A stretch of DNA of 64,000 nt, from NCBI GenBank assembly GCA_013823245.1, contig PNLU01000001.1, forward strand, positions 1-64,000, given 5' to 3'. The notes under the pieces were generated by a model. It was given only the letters and a program-made list of their open reading frames with translations. It made no database searches and was not told the origin of the DNA. This document shows positions 26,446 to 36,869 of the stretch, piece after piece; within the stretch, counting starts at the first letter, position 1; each line of letters begins with the position of its first letter. Both the position numbers and the translations under genes were made by a program. This DNA comes from Alcanivorax sp. (GTDB lineage Bacteria; Pseudomonadota; Gammaproteobacteria; Pseudomonadales; Alcanivoracaceae).

Positions 26446-26762
26446 ATGAAAAACCATTTGTTTGTCTTGCTGAGCCGCTCGCTCGTTGCCGCCATCAGCC
26501 ATGCCCACGCTGACGACATGCCGGATCGAACGGCCAGATCCGCTTTGGTCGCTCGAGCAGCAACCAGCGTCACGAACAGGAACTGATTGGTGCCGAGGCC
26601 GGTGTACAGCGCCGCATCATCGACCACTGGGTGCTGGATCCGAATGCCCGGCCGATGCGCGCCGCCTCACGGGACAACGCCATCGAGGGCTAGATCTACG
26701 CGGCCCTCAACCTCGTAATCGACGAGCGCCGCGCCGTAAGACATTGGCTATTTTTTTTGTAA
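26446..26762 (+). pseudogene. decayed small secreted-protein gene
   Basis: An ATG at 26446 starts a signal-peptide-like sequence (MKNHLFVLLSRSLVAAIS) ending ADD, but the frame stops at 26584. The next frame carries on with GQIRFGRSSNQRHEQELIGA, then GVQRRIIDHWVLDPNARPMR and an in-frame TAG at 26691, followed by IYAALNLVIDERRAV to a stop at 26760. A frameshift plus a nonsense codon in one apparently coding stretch point to a pseudogene. The original family is not recognised. Confidence 0.5.
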
Positions 26763-26780
26763 GAGATATCTTACAAAAAA
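26753..26780. repeat. 12-bp perfect inverted repeat with T/A tracts
   Basis: TTTTTTGTAAGA (26753-26764) and TCTTACAAAAAA (26769-26780) are perfect complements around GATA. The arms are AT-rich with T6/A6 ends, unlike the GC stems elsewhere. It may be an operator or an element edge; as a terminator its stem would be weak. Confidence 0.6.
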
Positions 26781-27200
26781 GCCTGTATCAAAATCTTTGC
26801 TCGCGCTTAACATACCGTTACAGGAAAAGCCCTGCGGATAGACAACATCTCGGCTTTCTATCACCTTCCTCACCGTCCCCATGTATTCGCCAGGTAACTG
26901 CCGCAGCTTTACGCAAAAGCCCAATTACCATCGATAACAAAAATACAATATTGGTACGCCGGCCGCCCGCGCGACATCACCATGACATCACTCGTAACTC
27001 ACGGAATTAGTTAATTTTTTTCTTGCCTCTCTTGATACACCCCGCAGCCCCGCCCCCCCCGGGCCCGGCCATCACGCCCCGCTGGCCAGTGCCTGCCCCC
27101 CACAGCCGCCACCGATCCCTGATAATACCGCCGTGATCCGGCCCGCCCGGGTCACGCGCTGAGTCTTGAGTTTTCCGGAAATCACAAACAGGGAAGCACC
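26781..27200. other. 420-base low-GC gap before the OmpA-family gene
   Basis: No convincing gene was found on either strand. The first half is clearly lower in GC than the neighbours (for example around 26930-27030, with AATACAATATT and a T-rich run at 27014-27021), the second half is C-rich. It probably carries the OmpA-family gene's promoter and old sequence from the adjacent pseudogene. Confidence 0.5.
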
Positions 27201-28274
27201 ATGAACACATTCATTTCACGATCTGTACTGACCGCCGGGCTGGCTGCCCTGCTGTCGAGCGCGCCGGCCGTGGCAGAACAACGGTGGCCGGATTCTTTCG
27301 GGTATGTGGGTATCCAGGGGTCCTATTACGACGCCGGCAAGGGCCGGGACAGCCTCGACAATATTCACAACTTCTGGCAGTCGGCCGCTCACCTGGGCTA
27401 TCGCTTCAATCCGCGCTTCTCTGCCCAGTTGCAGTATGGCGATGGCAGCACGGAAACCCGCCAGACCGATATCGACGTGGATGCACGGCTGATCAACCTG
27501 ACCGGCCGGGCCCACTGGCACGAGATGTCACTGATCGGCTTTGTACCGTATGGCGGCGCCGGTTACGGCTACAACCGCCTGAAAGTGGACGGCCTGGGCA
27601 CAAAGCGGGAAGACGCTATTGTCCTGGAAGCCGGTCTGCAGCGCCTGCTGGGCCGGAACCACCGCTTCATGCTGGACGGCGGCCTGCGCGGCCTGATTGA
27701 ACTGGATGACGGCTTTGTCGACACCCAGCCGTTCGTGGCGCTGAACTTCCTGTTCGGCAAGCGCTATGCCGCCGCCGAGCCCACCCCCCGTGCGGAAATC
27801 TGGATGGATTCCGACGGCGACGGCGTACCCGATCATCTGGACCAGTGTCCGGACACCCCGGCCGGTGCTCTGGTGGATGAAGTCGGCTGCCCGATCATGC
27901 TGACCGAGAGCGTCAATATCACCCTGTACGTGGAATTCGAGCACGACAGCACCACCGTACGCCCTGAGTTCTTCGAGGACATCGGCCAGATTGCCGAGGT
28001 GCTGACCCAGTACCCGGACAGCGAAGTGCTGCTGGAAGGCCACACGGATTCCACCGGCACCGCCAGCTACAACCAGAACCTGTCGCTGAGCCGGGCTGAT
28101 GCCGTGATGCGAGTGCTGGTCTCCGAATTCGGTATTGACTCCACCCGCATCCGCACCTCGGGCATGGGCCTGACTCAGCCGATTGCCGACAACAGCACAG
28201 AAGAGGGCCGCGCCAGAAACCGCCGTGTCGAAGCGGTCGTCCAGGCCACCCGTGAAGAGATGAAGCGCCGCTGA
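27201..28274 (+). CDS. OmpA-family outer-membrane protein
   Basis: A 357-residue protein: signal peptide (to about residue 25), an N-terminal eight-strand-type barrel (to about 190), a calcium-binding thrombospondin type 3 repeat (DSDGDGVPDHLDQCPDTPAG), and a C-terminal OmpA/MotB peptidoglycan-binding domain (VEFEHDSTTVRPEF, LEGHTDSTGTASYN, NLSLSRADAV, NRRVEAVV). It links outer membrane and cell wall. A good ribosome site (CAGGGAAG) precedes the ATG. It is followed 25 bases later by the Ig-like lipoprotein, so they may be co-expressed. Confidence 0.93.
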   Translation: MNTFISRSVLTAGLAALLSSAPAVAEQRWPDSFGYVGIQGSYYDAGKGRDSLDNIHNFWQSAAHLGYRFNPRFSAQLQYGDGSTETRQTDIDVDARLINLTGRAHWHEMSLIGFVPYGGAGYGYNRLKVDGLGTKREDAIVLEAGLQRLLGRNHRFMLDGGLRGLIELDDGFVDTQPFVALNFLFGKRYAAAEPTPRAEIWMDSDGDGVPDHLDQCPDTPAGALVDEVGCPIMLTESVNITLYVEFEHDSTTVRPEFFEDIGQIAEVLTQYPDSEVLLEGHTDSTGTASYNQNLSLSRADAVMRVLVSEFGIDSTRIRTSGMGLTQPIADNSTEEGRARNRRVEAVVQATREEMKRR

Positions 28275-28299
28275 GCGGCCCGCTTTTGGGAGAAGGAAG

Positions 28300-29886
28300 A
28301 TGAATAACGTAGCGAGACACACCCAAGGAACCTGGTTCACCCTGCTTCTGACTGCTCTGCTGGCGGTCAGCCTGGCGGCCTGTGGCGGCAGCAACCGCCC
28401 CAGTGATCCGCGCATCGAATTGCCGCCGGATACCGGCGCCCCGGAAGATCCTCGCGAGGAAAACTTCTGCGAGGATCCGACCCAGCTGTTCAAGCTCGAT
28501 GGCCTGGAGCCCGCCGACGGTGCCACCAACGTACCGCTGGATATTTCGCTGCTGGTGCGCTTCAATCAGCCCGTGGCTGAGGATTCAGTGAATCAAACCA
28601 CACTGTTCCTCATCGCCAATGGCAATATTGTGCCGGTCGACTATTCCGTCAACGACCGCAACGTGACCATGACGCCGCAAAGCGATCTGGCCTCCAACAC
28701 GCTGCACACCCTGACCATCGGGCCCGAGTTGAGTGCGGCCGAGTGTGTGGATCCGTTCCCGCCGAAGTTCCTGGCTGACGGCGAAGCGGGCAACCGTACC
28801 TTTACCACGGGCGATGAGATCGACAGCGAACCGCCGCGCGTCCAGGCGGTCAACCCGGCGAATGGCGCCACGCTGGTGTCCACCGGCACCAACGTCGTGA
28901 TCACCTTCAGCGAGCCGGTGCGGCCGGATACCGTGAACAGCAATAACATCGTGCTGACCCGTCGTGACAACGGCAACGTGGTGAGCGGTACCTTTGATGT
29001 GGACGGTGAAGTCGCGACCTTTACACCGAGCAGCGGCCTGGCCATGCAGGAGAACTACAACCTCGAGATCAAAACCAACATCCGCGATCTGGCCGGCAAT
29101 TCACTGGAAGCCCCCTTCTCCAGCGACTTCCGCACCGGTGGCGTGGTAGTGCTGCTCAACGATGAACTGATCAGCCAGATTCCGGGCCTGGGCGACGCGC
29201 TCAACTTTATCGGCGGCACCCTGCTGGAAAACCTGCAACTGGGTGACGGCGATGATGGCCTGAGCAACCTGGACAACTTGCTGATCGTGAAGCTGCCGTT
29301 GTCAAACCTGCCGAGCCGGGAAGATTTCGGTGACTTCGATTTCGACAACTTCGCACTGGAAAATACCCTGGTGGCGATCTGCGACCCCTCCACCCCGGGT
29401 GAAAACTGCACCCTGGCGCTGGATATCGGTCTGAACCCGCTGGCCCTGCGACAACTGGCCGATGCGTTCACCGGTGGCGACCCGGCAGAGATTCCGGGCC
29501 TGCTGGCTGAAGCGCTGATTGGCGAAGGCGGCGTGCTGGGCATTGACCTGTCCATCCTCGACCCCAACGGTCTCGGCCTGCTGCCCGACCCGCTGGAGGA
29601 TGCTCTGAACAGGGTTCTCGGCGAGCTGCAAGGTGCGCTGGAACAGGTTCCGGTGCTGAACACGCTGTTTGAAAACTTCAGCGTCGAAGCCCTGGTGCAG
29701 GCGAGCCTGCTGCAAGGCGCATTGCTGGATGTTCAAGTCGGTGGCCTACTGAGTGTCAACGTGCTGGGTCTGGGCGGCAACAGCTTGATTGATCTGAGCG
29801 GCGGCCTGGTCGATGCCCTGGCACCCGTGCTGGATACACTGTCTCCCATTCTTTGCACCCGTCTTCGGTTAATTTGCACGAGTTGA
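28300..29886 (+). CDS. lipoprotein with bacterial Ig-like domains
   Basis: A 528-residue surface lipoprotein: signal with LAAC lipobox (about residue 27), two SbsA-type Ig-like domains (LEPADGATNVPLDISLLVRF and VNPANGATLVSTGTNVVITF begin the two copies), then a C-terminal half rich in Leu, Gly and Asp (LGDGDDGLSNLDNLL, IDLSILDPNGLGLLPDPL) without known domain. The role may be structural or adhesive. A strong terminator follows 28 bases after the stop. Confidence 0.85.
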   Translation: MNNVARHTQGTWFTLLLTALLAVSLAACGGSNRPSDPRIELPPDTGAPEDPREENFCEDPTQLFKLDGLEPADGATNVPLDISLLVRFNQPVAEDSVNQTTLFLIANGNIVPVDYSVNDRNVTMTPQSDLASNTLHTLTIGPELSAAECVDPFPPKFLADGEAGNRTFTTGDEIDSEPPRVQAVNPANGATLVSTGTNVVITFSEPVRPDTVNSNNIVLTRRDNGNVVSGTFDVDGEVATFTPSSGLAMQENYNLEIKTNIRDLAGNSLEAPFSSDFRTGGVVVLLNDELISQIPGLGDALNFIGGTLLENLQLGDGDDGLSNLDNLLIVKLPLSNLPSREDFGDFDFDNFALENTLVAICDPSTPGENCTLALDIGLNPLALRQLADAFTGGDPAEIPGLLAEALIGEGGVLGIDLSILDPNGLGLLPDPLEDALNRVLGELQGALEQVPVLNTLFENFSVEALVQASLLQGALLDVQVGGLLSVNVLGLGGNSLIDLSGGLVDALAPVLDTLSPILCTRLRLICTS

Positions 29887-29914
29887 TTTGACTCCCGCAT
29901 AACCATGCGGCGTC

Positions 29915-29947
29915 GGGCGCCTCTCCCCTCAGAGGCGCCCTTTTTTT
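29915..29947 (+). terminator. intrinsic terminator after the Ig-like lipoprotein gene
   Basis: GGGCGCCTCT / AGAGGCGCCC with a CCCCTC loop, followed by seven T's. Confidence 0.92.
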
Positions 29948-30067
29948 ACCCGCTTTTCACTCCCTGTTGCCACGCGGCCCTCTTCACAGGGCGACGCAGT
30001 CATTGTGAGTCAGCGCCCTCACCGCATAATCGGAAGCTTCTCCGACAACCGACAGAGGATTTCCGTC

Positions 30068-31375
30068 ATGGCCAAAGATGCAGTCGGCTATGCATTGACC
30101 GCGCTGAACAAGATGGCCAGCTCCAGCATGCTGGACAAGCTCGGTCTGCGCCGGGTGATCGAACGGGTGGCCTATTCCCTGACCCGCACCGGCTTCCGCG
30201 TGATCACCACTTCGGCGCGTACCTTCAGCAGTCGCAACAAACTGGACAAGCCGGAACGACTGAACGCCCCGGGACACACCCAGGGCCTGCTCGACCTGAA
30301 CATCACCGAAGAACAGCAGATGATGCGCGACTCGGTGAGATCCTTTGCCAGCGAGGTCCTGCGCCCCCGTGGCGAGGAAGCCGATGCCGCACAGGCCACC
30401 AGCGACGAGACACTGGCCGCAGCGCTGGAGCTGGGTCTGAATTTCTTTGCCGTGCCGGAATCCCTGGGCGGCGCCGCCAGCGAGCGCTCGCCGGTCACCA
30501 CCATGCTGATCGCCGAAGATCTGGCCTGGGGTGATATGGGTCAGGCGGTCGCCATCCTTTCGCCCATGAGTGTCGCCAATGCGCTCACACAATGGGGCTC
30601 AGCAGAGCAGCAGGCCCGTTATCTGCCTGCCTTTGCAGGCGAACAACCGCCGAAAGCGGCCATCGCCGTCACCGAACCGCATCTGATGTTCGACCCGATG
30701 AAACTGAAAACCACCGCCACCCGGCAGGGCGACGGTTATGTGCTCAACGGCACCAAGGCCCTGGTGCCGCTGGCCGCCGAAGCCGAATTGTTCCTGGTGG
30801 CCGCGCAGACCGAAAACGGCCCGGCGGTGTTTATCGTCGAGGGCGGCAACGAAGGCCTGAGTGCGGGCGAAGACCCGTCCATGGGGATTCGCGCCAGCGC
30901 CCAGCGCCCCCTGATTCTGGAAAACGTCAAAGTCCCTGCCTCCCAGCGTCTCGGCGGCGACGACTTCGATTACCGCAAGTTTGTCGATCTGGGCACGCTG
31001 GCCTGGTGCGCACTGGCGGTGGGCAATGCCCAGGCGGTGCTCGACTATGTGATCCCCTACTGCAATGAGCGCAAGGCCTTTGGTGAGCCGATCAGCCATC
31101 GTCAGGCGGTCGCCTTCCTGATCGCAGACATGGCCATTGAAGTGGATGCCATGCGCATGCTGACCTGGCGTGCGGTGAGCCGTGCCGAACAGGGCAAGGA
31201 CTTCCAGCGCGAAGCGTATCTGGCGCGCATCCTGGTCAAGGAAAAAGCGATGAAGATCGGCACCGACGGTGTGCAACTGCTCGGCGGCCATGGCTTCACT
31301 CACGAATATCCGGTTGAACGCTGGTACCGCGACCTTCGGGCCGTCGGTGTCCTGTTCGGCGGCCTGCATCTTTAA
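30068..31375 (+). CDS. acyl-CoA dehydrogenase-like subunit lacking the catalytic Glu
   Basis: A 435-residue flavoprotein of the acyl-CoA dehydrogenase family with a basic N-terminal extension of about 75 residues. Family segments include EEQQMMRDSVRSFASEVLRP, AIAVTEPH, ERKAFGEPISHRQAVAFLIADMAIE and LLGGHGFTHEYPVERWYRD. Where most members have the YEGT motif with the catalytic base, this one reads VLFGGLHL and ends, so the base and last helix are missing. The active neighbour starts 18 bases downstream. The pair may form a hetero-oligomer. ATG 30068 follows AGAGGA. Confidence 0.88.
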   Translation: MAKDAVGYALTALNKMASSSMLDKLGLRRVIERVAYSLTRTGFRVITTSARTFSSRNKLDKPERLNAPGHTQGLLDLNITEEQQMMRDSVRSFASEVLRPRGEEADAAQATSDETLAAALELGLNFFAVPESLGGAASERSPVTTMLIAEDLAWGDMGQAVAILSPMSVANALTQWGSAEQQARYLPAFAGEQPPKAAIAVTEPHLMFDPMKLKTTATRQGDGYVLNGTKALVPLAAEAELFLVAAQTENGPAVFIVEGGNEGLSAGEDPSMGIRASAQRPLILENVKVPASQRLGGDDFDYRKFVDLGTLAWCALAVGNAQAVLDYVIPYCNERKAFGEPISHRQAVAFLIADMAIEVDAMRMLTWRAVSRAEQGKDFQREAYLARILVKEKAMKIGTDGVQLLGGHGFTHEYPVERWYRDLRAVGVLFGGLHL

Positions 31376-31393
31376 TCAGCGGAGGACTGCATC

Positions 31394-32602
31394 ATGAATT
31401 TTGATCTGCCAAAGAAAATGAATTCGCTGATCAACAATGCGCATCAGGTGGCCCTGAGTGTGTTCCGGCCGATCTCGCGCAAATACGACCGCGCTGAGCA
31501 CGAGTATCCGAAAGAACTGGACATGCTGGCGTCGGTCCTGGACGGCATGAACGACGGAGACCCGACCTCCAGCGCCGGGGCCAGCCAGACCGGCAAGGGC
31601 CGCGACAAGCGCGACGACAATACGGTCAAGAACGGCGCCAACATGACCACTTGCCTGGGCGCGCTGGAGCTGTGTTACGGCGACGTGGGTCTGCTCTTGT
31701 CGATGCCGCGTCAGGGCCTGGGTAACGCTGCCATTGCCGCCGTGGCCAACGACGAGCAGCTGGAGCGCTTCAAGGGCAAATGGGCCGCCATGGCGATCAC
31801 CGAGCCGGGCGCCGGTTCCGACTCCGCCGCCATTCGTACTACTGCGAAAGAAGATGGCGATCACTATGTACTGAACGGCGAAAAGATCTATGTGACCTCC
31901 GGTGAGCGTGCCGACTGCGTCGTGGTATGGGCCAGCCTGGATCTGGCACTGGGTCGCGCGGCGATCAAATCGTTCGTGGTCGAGTGGGGCACCCCGGGCA
32001 TGGAGCTGGTTCGCCTGGAGAAAAAGCTCGGCATTCGCGCCTCGGACACGGCCGCGATCACGTTTACCAATTGCCGCGTGCCGAAGGAAAACCTGCTCGG
32101 CAATCCGGAGGTGGATGTCGCCAAGGGCTTTGCCGGTGTAATGGAAACCTTCGACAACACGCGGCCTTTGGTGGCCTGTTTCGCCCTGGGCTGTGCCAAG
32201 GCGGCACTGGAGCGCACCCGCGAATTGATGGCTGAGCACACCCGGCTGGATTATGACGCGCCGATCAGCAATGTCAGCGCCATGGAAGCCGAGCTGTACA
32301 CCATGGAAGCCGAATGGGAGGCCGCCTACTGGCTGACCGTAAAAGCAGCCTGGATGGCGGACAACCGCAAGCCGAACTCGGTGGAAGCGTCCATCTCCAA
32401 GGCCAAGGCCGGACGCGTGGGCAACACCATCACTCTGCGTTGCGTCGAGCTGTGTGGTGCCCTGGGGTATACTGAGGACGAACTGCTGGAGAAGTGGGCG
32501 CGCGACTCGAAGATTCTGGACATCTTCGAGGGTACCCAGCAAATCCAGTTGCTGATCATCGCCCGGCGTCTGCTGGGCCTGACCTCAAAAGAACTCAAGT
32601 AA
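31394..32602 (+). CDS. acyl-CoA dehydrogenase (catalytic Glu present)
   Basis: A 402-residue acyl-CoA dehydrogenase that oxidises acyl-CoA to enoyl-CoA with FAD. It has MAITEPGAGSDSAAIRTTA (flavin/substrate loop), VLNGEKIYVTSGERAD, and the C-terminal LCGALGYTEDELLEKWARD followed by ILDIFEGTQQIQ, with the catalytic Glu in FEGT. It is 18 bases after the Glu-less partner with its own ribosome site (GGAGGA), so both are made from one transcript. The substrate chain length cannot be read from sequence. Confidence 0.93.
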   Translation: MNFDLPKKMNSLINNAHQVALSVFRPISRKYDRAEHEYPKELDMLASVLDGMNDGDPTSSAGASQTGKGRDKRDDNTVKNGANMTTCLGALELCYGDVGLLLSMPRQGLGNAAIAAVANDEQLERFKGKWAAMAITEPGAGSDSAAIRTTAKEDGDHYVLNGEKIYVTSGERADCVVVWASLDLALGRAAIKSFVVEWGTPGMELVRLEKKLGIRASDTAAITFTNCRVPKENLLGNPEVDVAKGFAGVMETFDNTRPLVACFALGCAKAALERTRELMAEHTRLDYDAPISNVSAMEAELYTMEAEWEAAYWLTVKAAWMADNRKPNSVEASISKAKAGRVGNTITLRCVELCGALGYTEDELLEKWARDSKILDIFEGTQQIQLLIIARRLLGLTSKELK

Positions 32603-32630
32603 GCAGCTGAAGCAAGAAAAAGCACTGACC

Positions 32631-32653
32631 GCCGCCCCGGACCCCGGGGCGGC
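32631..32653. repeat. GC hairpin after the acyl-CoA dehydrogenase pair
   Basis: GCCGCCCCGG / CCGGGGCGGC with an ACC loop, 28 bases after the stop. The 10-bp stem is strong but no T-run follows, so it is at best a pause or mRNA-end-stabilising hairpin. Confidence 0.5.
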
Positions 32654-32725
32654 ACACCCGGCTGGCCAGTGGCCCGCCGGCGTCGCATAATCGGGTGGCG
32701 CGTATGGAAACCCAGGGAGCCCGTC

Positions 32726-33127
32726 ATGATCAGGATTGCCTTCAGAACCTTGCTAGCCAGCAGCGTTTTGCTGCTCCTCAGCGGCTGCGGCGAACCCGAA
32801 CCGCCACAACCGGATGTGGCTGCCGAAACACCCGCCACCACCCCGAGGGACACCCTTCCCGACAGCGCGGTGATCAGCGAAGTGCGCTACCAGTGCGCCG
32901 AAGACCTTCAGGTGCAGGCCAGCTACAAGCAGGACAGCGTTACCCTGCATTTACAGGGCGAAACACACCTTCTGGAAGTGTTGCCCCGTGACGCCTCACT
33001 CGCCCAGACCCCGAGTGCCTCCGGCGTGCGCTACGCCAACGAGGACCTGACCTGGCACAGCAAGGGCAGCGAGGCCCTGCTCAGTGCTGGCGACGACACC
33101 CGTGTCTGCCTGCAACTGTCACACTAG
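32726..33127 (+). CDS. MliC-like C-type lysozyme inhibitor lipoprotein
   Basis: A 133-residue lipoprotein (lipobox LLSGC, Cys about residue 21) with a Pro-rich linker. The mature domain has the MliC pattern: VRYQCAEDLQVQASY, LEVLPRD, SASGVRYANEDLTWHSKGSEA and a final VCLQL, with the two cysteines expected to pair. MliC-type proteins protect the cell wall from host lysozyme. ATG 32726 is used because it opens the signal peptide. Confidence 0.85.
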   Translation: MIRIAFRTLLASSVLLLLSGCGEPEPPQPDVAAETPATTPRDTLPDSAVISEVRYQCAEDLQVQASYKQDSVTLHLQGETHLLEVLPRDASLAQTPSASGVRYANEDLTWHSKGSEALLSAGDDTRVCLQLSH

Positions 33128-33142
33128 CCCGGGGCATATCCC

Positions 33143-33676
33143 ATGACGGTTCCTCTGACCACTGCGCGTCTGCGCACCGCCTTCAACCTGCCATGGCTAC
33201 TGTGCGTCTCCGGCCTGGTGTTCCTGCTGTCACAGACCTTGCTGGGGCTGGCCTTCGCCCCGCTGGGCGGCCCGGATACCCTGCTGCGGATACAACTCGG
33301 CTTTACCAGTGCAGAGGCCTATCAGGCCCAGTTCCAGGCCTGGGATGAGGCGGGTTTGCTGGGCGTCTATCAGGCGCATTTCCTGCTCGATGCCCTGCAC
33401 CCCTTCTGGTACGCGATTTTGGGTACCTGCGCCCTGGCGATCGTGTTCTCGTGGCGCGGAGCCAGCGCGGTGTGGGACCGGTTGCTGCCACTGCCGATGC
33501 TCTCCGGGCTGCTGGATGTGATGGAAAACAGCGTGCAGCGGGTCTTTCTGGCAGAACCTCTGCTGATTACCGATGGGCTGGCACGGCTCAGCTGGCTCTG
33601 CTCACTGGGAAAATGGACGCTGGTGATGGTCTATGTACTGGCAGTGCTCTACTGGCTGCTGCCGTTGCGCCGCTGA
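33143..33676 (+). CDS. four-helix membrane protein, unknown function
   Basis: A 177-residue hydrophobic protein with about four membrane helices (residues 18-40, 82-104, 112-122 region and 150-172). Charged loops include TSAEAYQAQFQAWDEAG. It starts 15 bases after the MliC-like gene and may be co-transcribed. No family recognised. Confidence 0.7.
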   Translation: MTVPLTTARLRTAFNLPWLLCVSGLVFLLSQTLLGLAFAPLGGPDTLLRIQLGFTSAEAYQAQFQAWDEAGLLGVYQAHFLLDALHPFWYAILGTCALAIVFSWRGASAVWDRLLPLPMLSGLLDVMENSVQRVFLAEPLLITDGLARLSWLCSLGKWTLVMVYVLAVLYWLLPLRR

Positions 33677-33742
33677 GTGGCGCTTTGCGTCAGGCACCGG
33701 TTCACGTCACAATGACGCCATAAAACAAGGAGATTCATCCTC

Positions 33743-34072
33743 ATGCCCTCTCCCCTGCTCGTCGGCGCCATGGCCTTGCTGCTGCTGTTCGCTGGCACCG
33801 CGCAGGCCAGCCGTGCTGGCACCGTGATCCTGAGCGGTCAGGAATGCGGCTATATCATGATGAACACCGGACAGGGCCAGGTACTGCTCAAGTTGATTCG
33901 TGGCGAGGCCCCCAAAGCCGGGGACCGCCTTGAATCAAGCGGCCCGCTACCGTCCAGCGATTTTGCCGACATGACCAACCGCCGCACCCAGGAACCGCTG
34001 ACGGTCTGGGTGGACATGGTGGACCGCTCCGGCTCCCGCGCTCTGGGGCGCTACGGCCAGTACTGCAACTGA
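33743..34072 (+). CDS. small secreted protein, unknown function
   Basis: A 109-residue protein with a clear signal peptide (LLLLFAGTAQAS, cleavage about residue 22) and two cysteines in the mature part (GQECGYI and GQYCN). An AAGGAG ribosome site precedes the ATG. It looks like a small disulfide-linked periplasmic protein; no family recognised. Convergent with fadH. Confidence 0.75.
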   Translation: MPSPLLVGAMALLLLFAGTAQASRAGTVILSGQECGYIMMNTGQGQVLLKLIRGEAPKAGDRLESSGPLPSSDFADMTNRRTQEPLTVWVDMVDRSGSRALGRYGQYCN

Positions 34073-34085
34073 CGAACGGCAGGAC

Positions 34086-36190
<2,105 letters not shown>

Positions 36191-36221
36191 AAGACTCAAA
36201 AGGACACACACGAGACACGCC

Positions 36222-36833
36222 ATGGCCAGCCATCCCGACAAACCCGGCTATCATCACGGTGACCTGCGCGCCGCCCTGCTGCGCGAGGCAGATCAACTGC
36301 TGCGTGAAGACGGCATCAGCGGTCTGAGCCTGCGCAAGCTGGCCGAGCGCACCGGGGTCTCCCGCATGGCGCCCTATCATCACTTTCGCGACAAGAACGC
36401 CCTGCTCAGTGCGCTGGCCGAGGAAGGCTTTCGCGCACTGAAGGCCATGATTGATAACGCCCGCCTGGGCACAGGCAACGACCCCGCCGACGGGCTGCGT
36501 GATTTTGTCCGTGATTACCTGCGCTTCGCCACGGATCACCCGGAACGCTATGAGCTGATGTTCGGACGTCCGTTGTGGAAAAGCGGTGAACCGACAGATG
36601 CCCTGCGCGAGACCGCCTTCGCTGCCTTCCGCCACTATGCCGATCGCATCGCGGGCTTGCTGCAACACGGCACCCTGCCAGAGGGCAGCAAGCCGCTTCG
36701 TCTGGCACAAGCCAGCTGGGCCACCCTGCACGGGCTGTGCAAGCTGCTCAACGATGGCATTTATGTGGACAGGCGGGACATGGAAGAAGTCAGTGAAGAG
36801 GCGGTGCGATTGATGCTGGCGGCGGTGCGATAG
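36222..36833 (+). CDS. TetR-family regulator divergent from fadH
   Basis: A 203-residue regulator. The N-terminal helix-turn-helix reads YHHGDLRAALLREADQLL, then GLSLRKLAERTGVSRMAPYHHFRDK. The C-terminal ligand domain contains a WHG-type stretch (ATLHGLCKLLNDGIY) as in fatty-acid-linked members with the TetR_C_33/WHG domain. ATG 36222 is chosen; a TTG further upstream lies within the operator. It probably represses itself and fadH until an acyl-CoA or related signal binds. Confidence 0.9.
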   Translation: MASHPDKPGYHHGDLRAALLREADQLLREDGISGLSLRKLAERTGVSRMAPYHHFRDKNALLSALAEEGFRALKAMIDNARLGTGNDPADGLRDFVRDYLRFATDHPERYELMFGRPLWKSGEPTDALRETAFAAFRHYADRIAGLLQHGTLPEGSKPLRLAQASWATLHGLCKLLNDGIYVDRRDMEEVSEEAVRLMLAAVR

Positions 36834-36850
36834 ATTTTCGCACCGCCGCC
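36818..36850. repeat. 13-bp GC hairpin across the TetR stop codon
   Basis: GGCGGCGGTGCGA (36818-36830) pairs with TCGCACCGCCGCC (36838-36850). It spans the end of the TetR gene and precedes the convergent thiolase stop by 20 bases. There is no clear U-tract on either side, so the terminator role is uncertain. Confidence 0.55.
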
Positions 36851-36869
36851 GAAGGACTTACTTGTCGAC

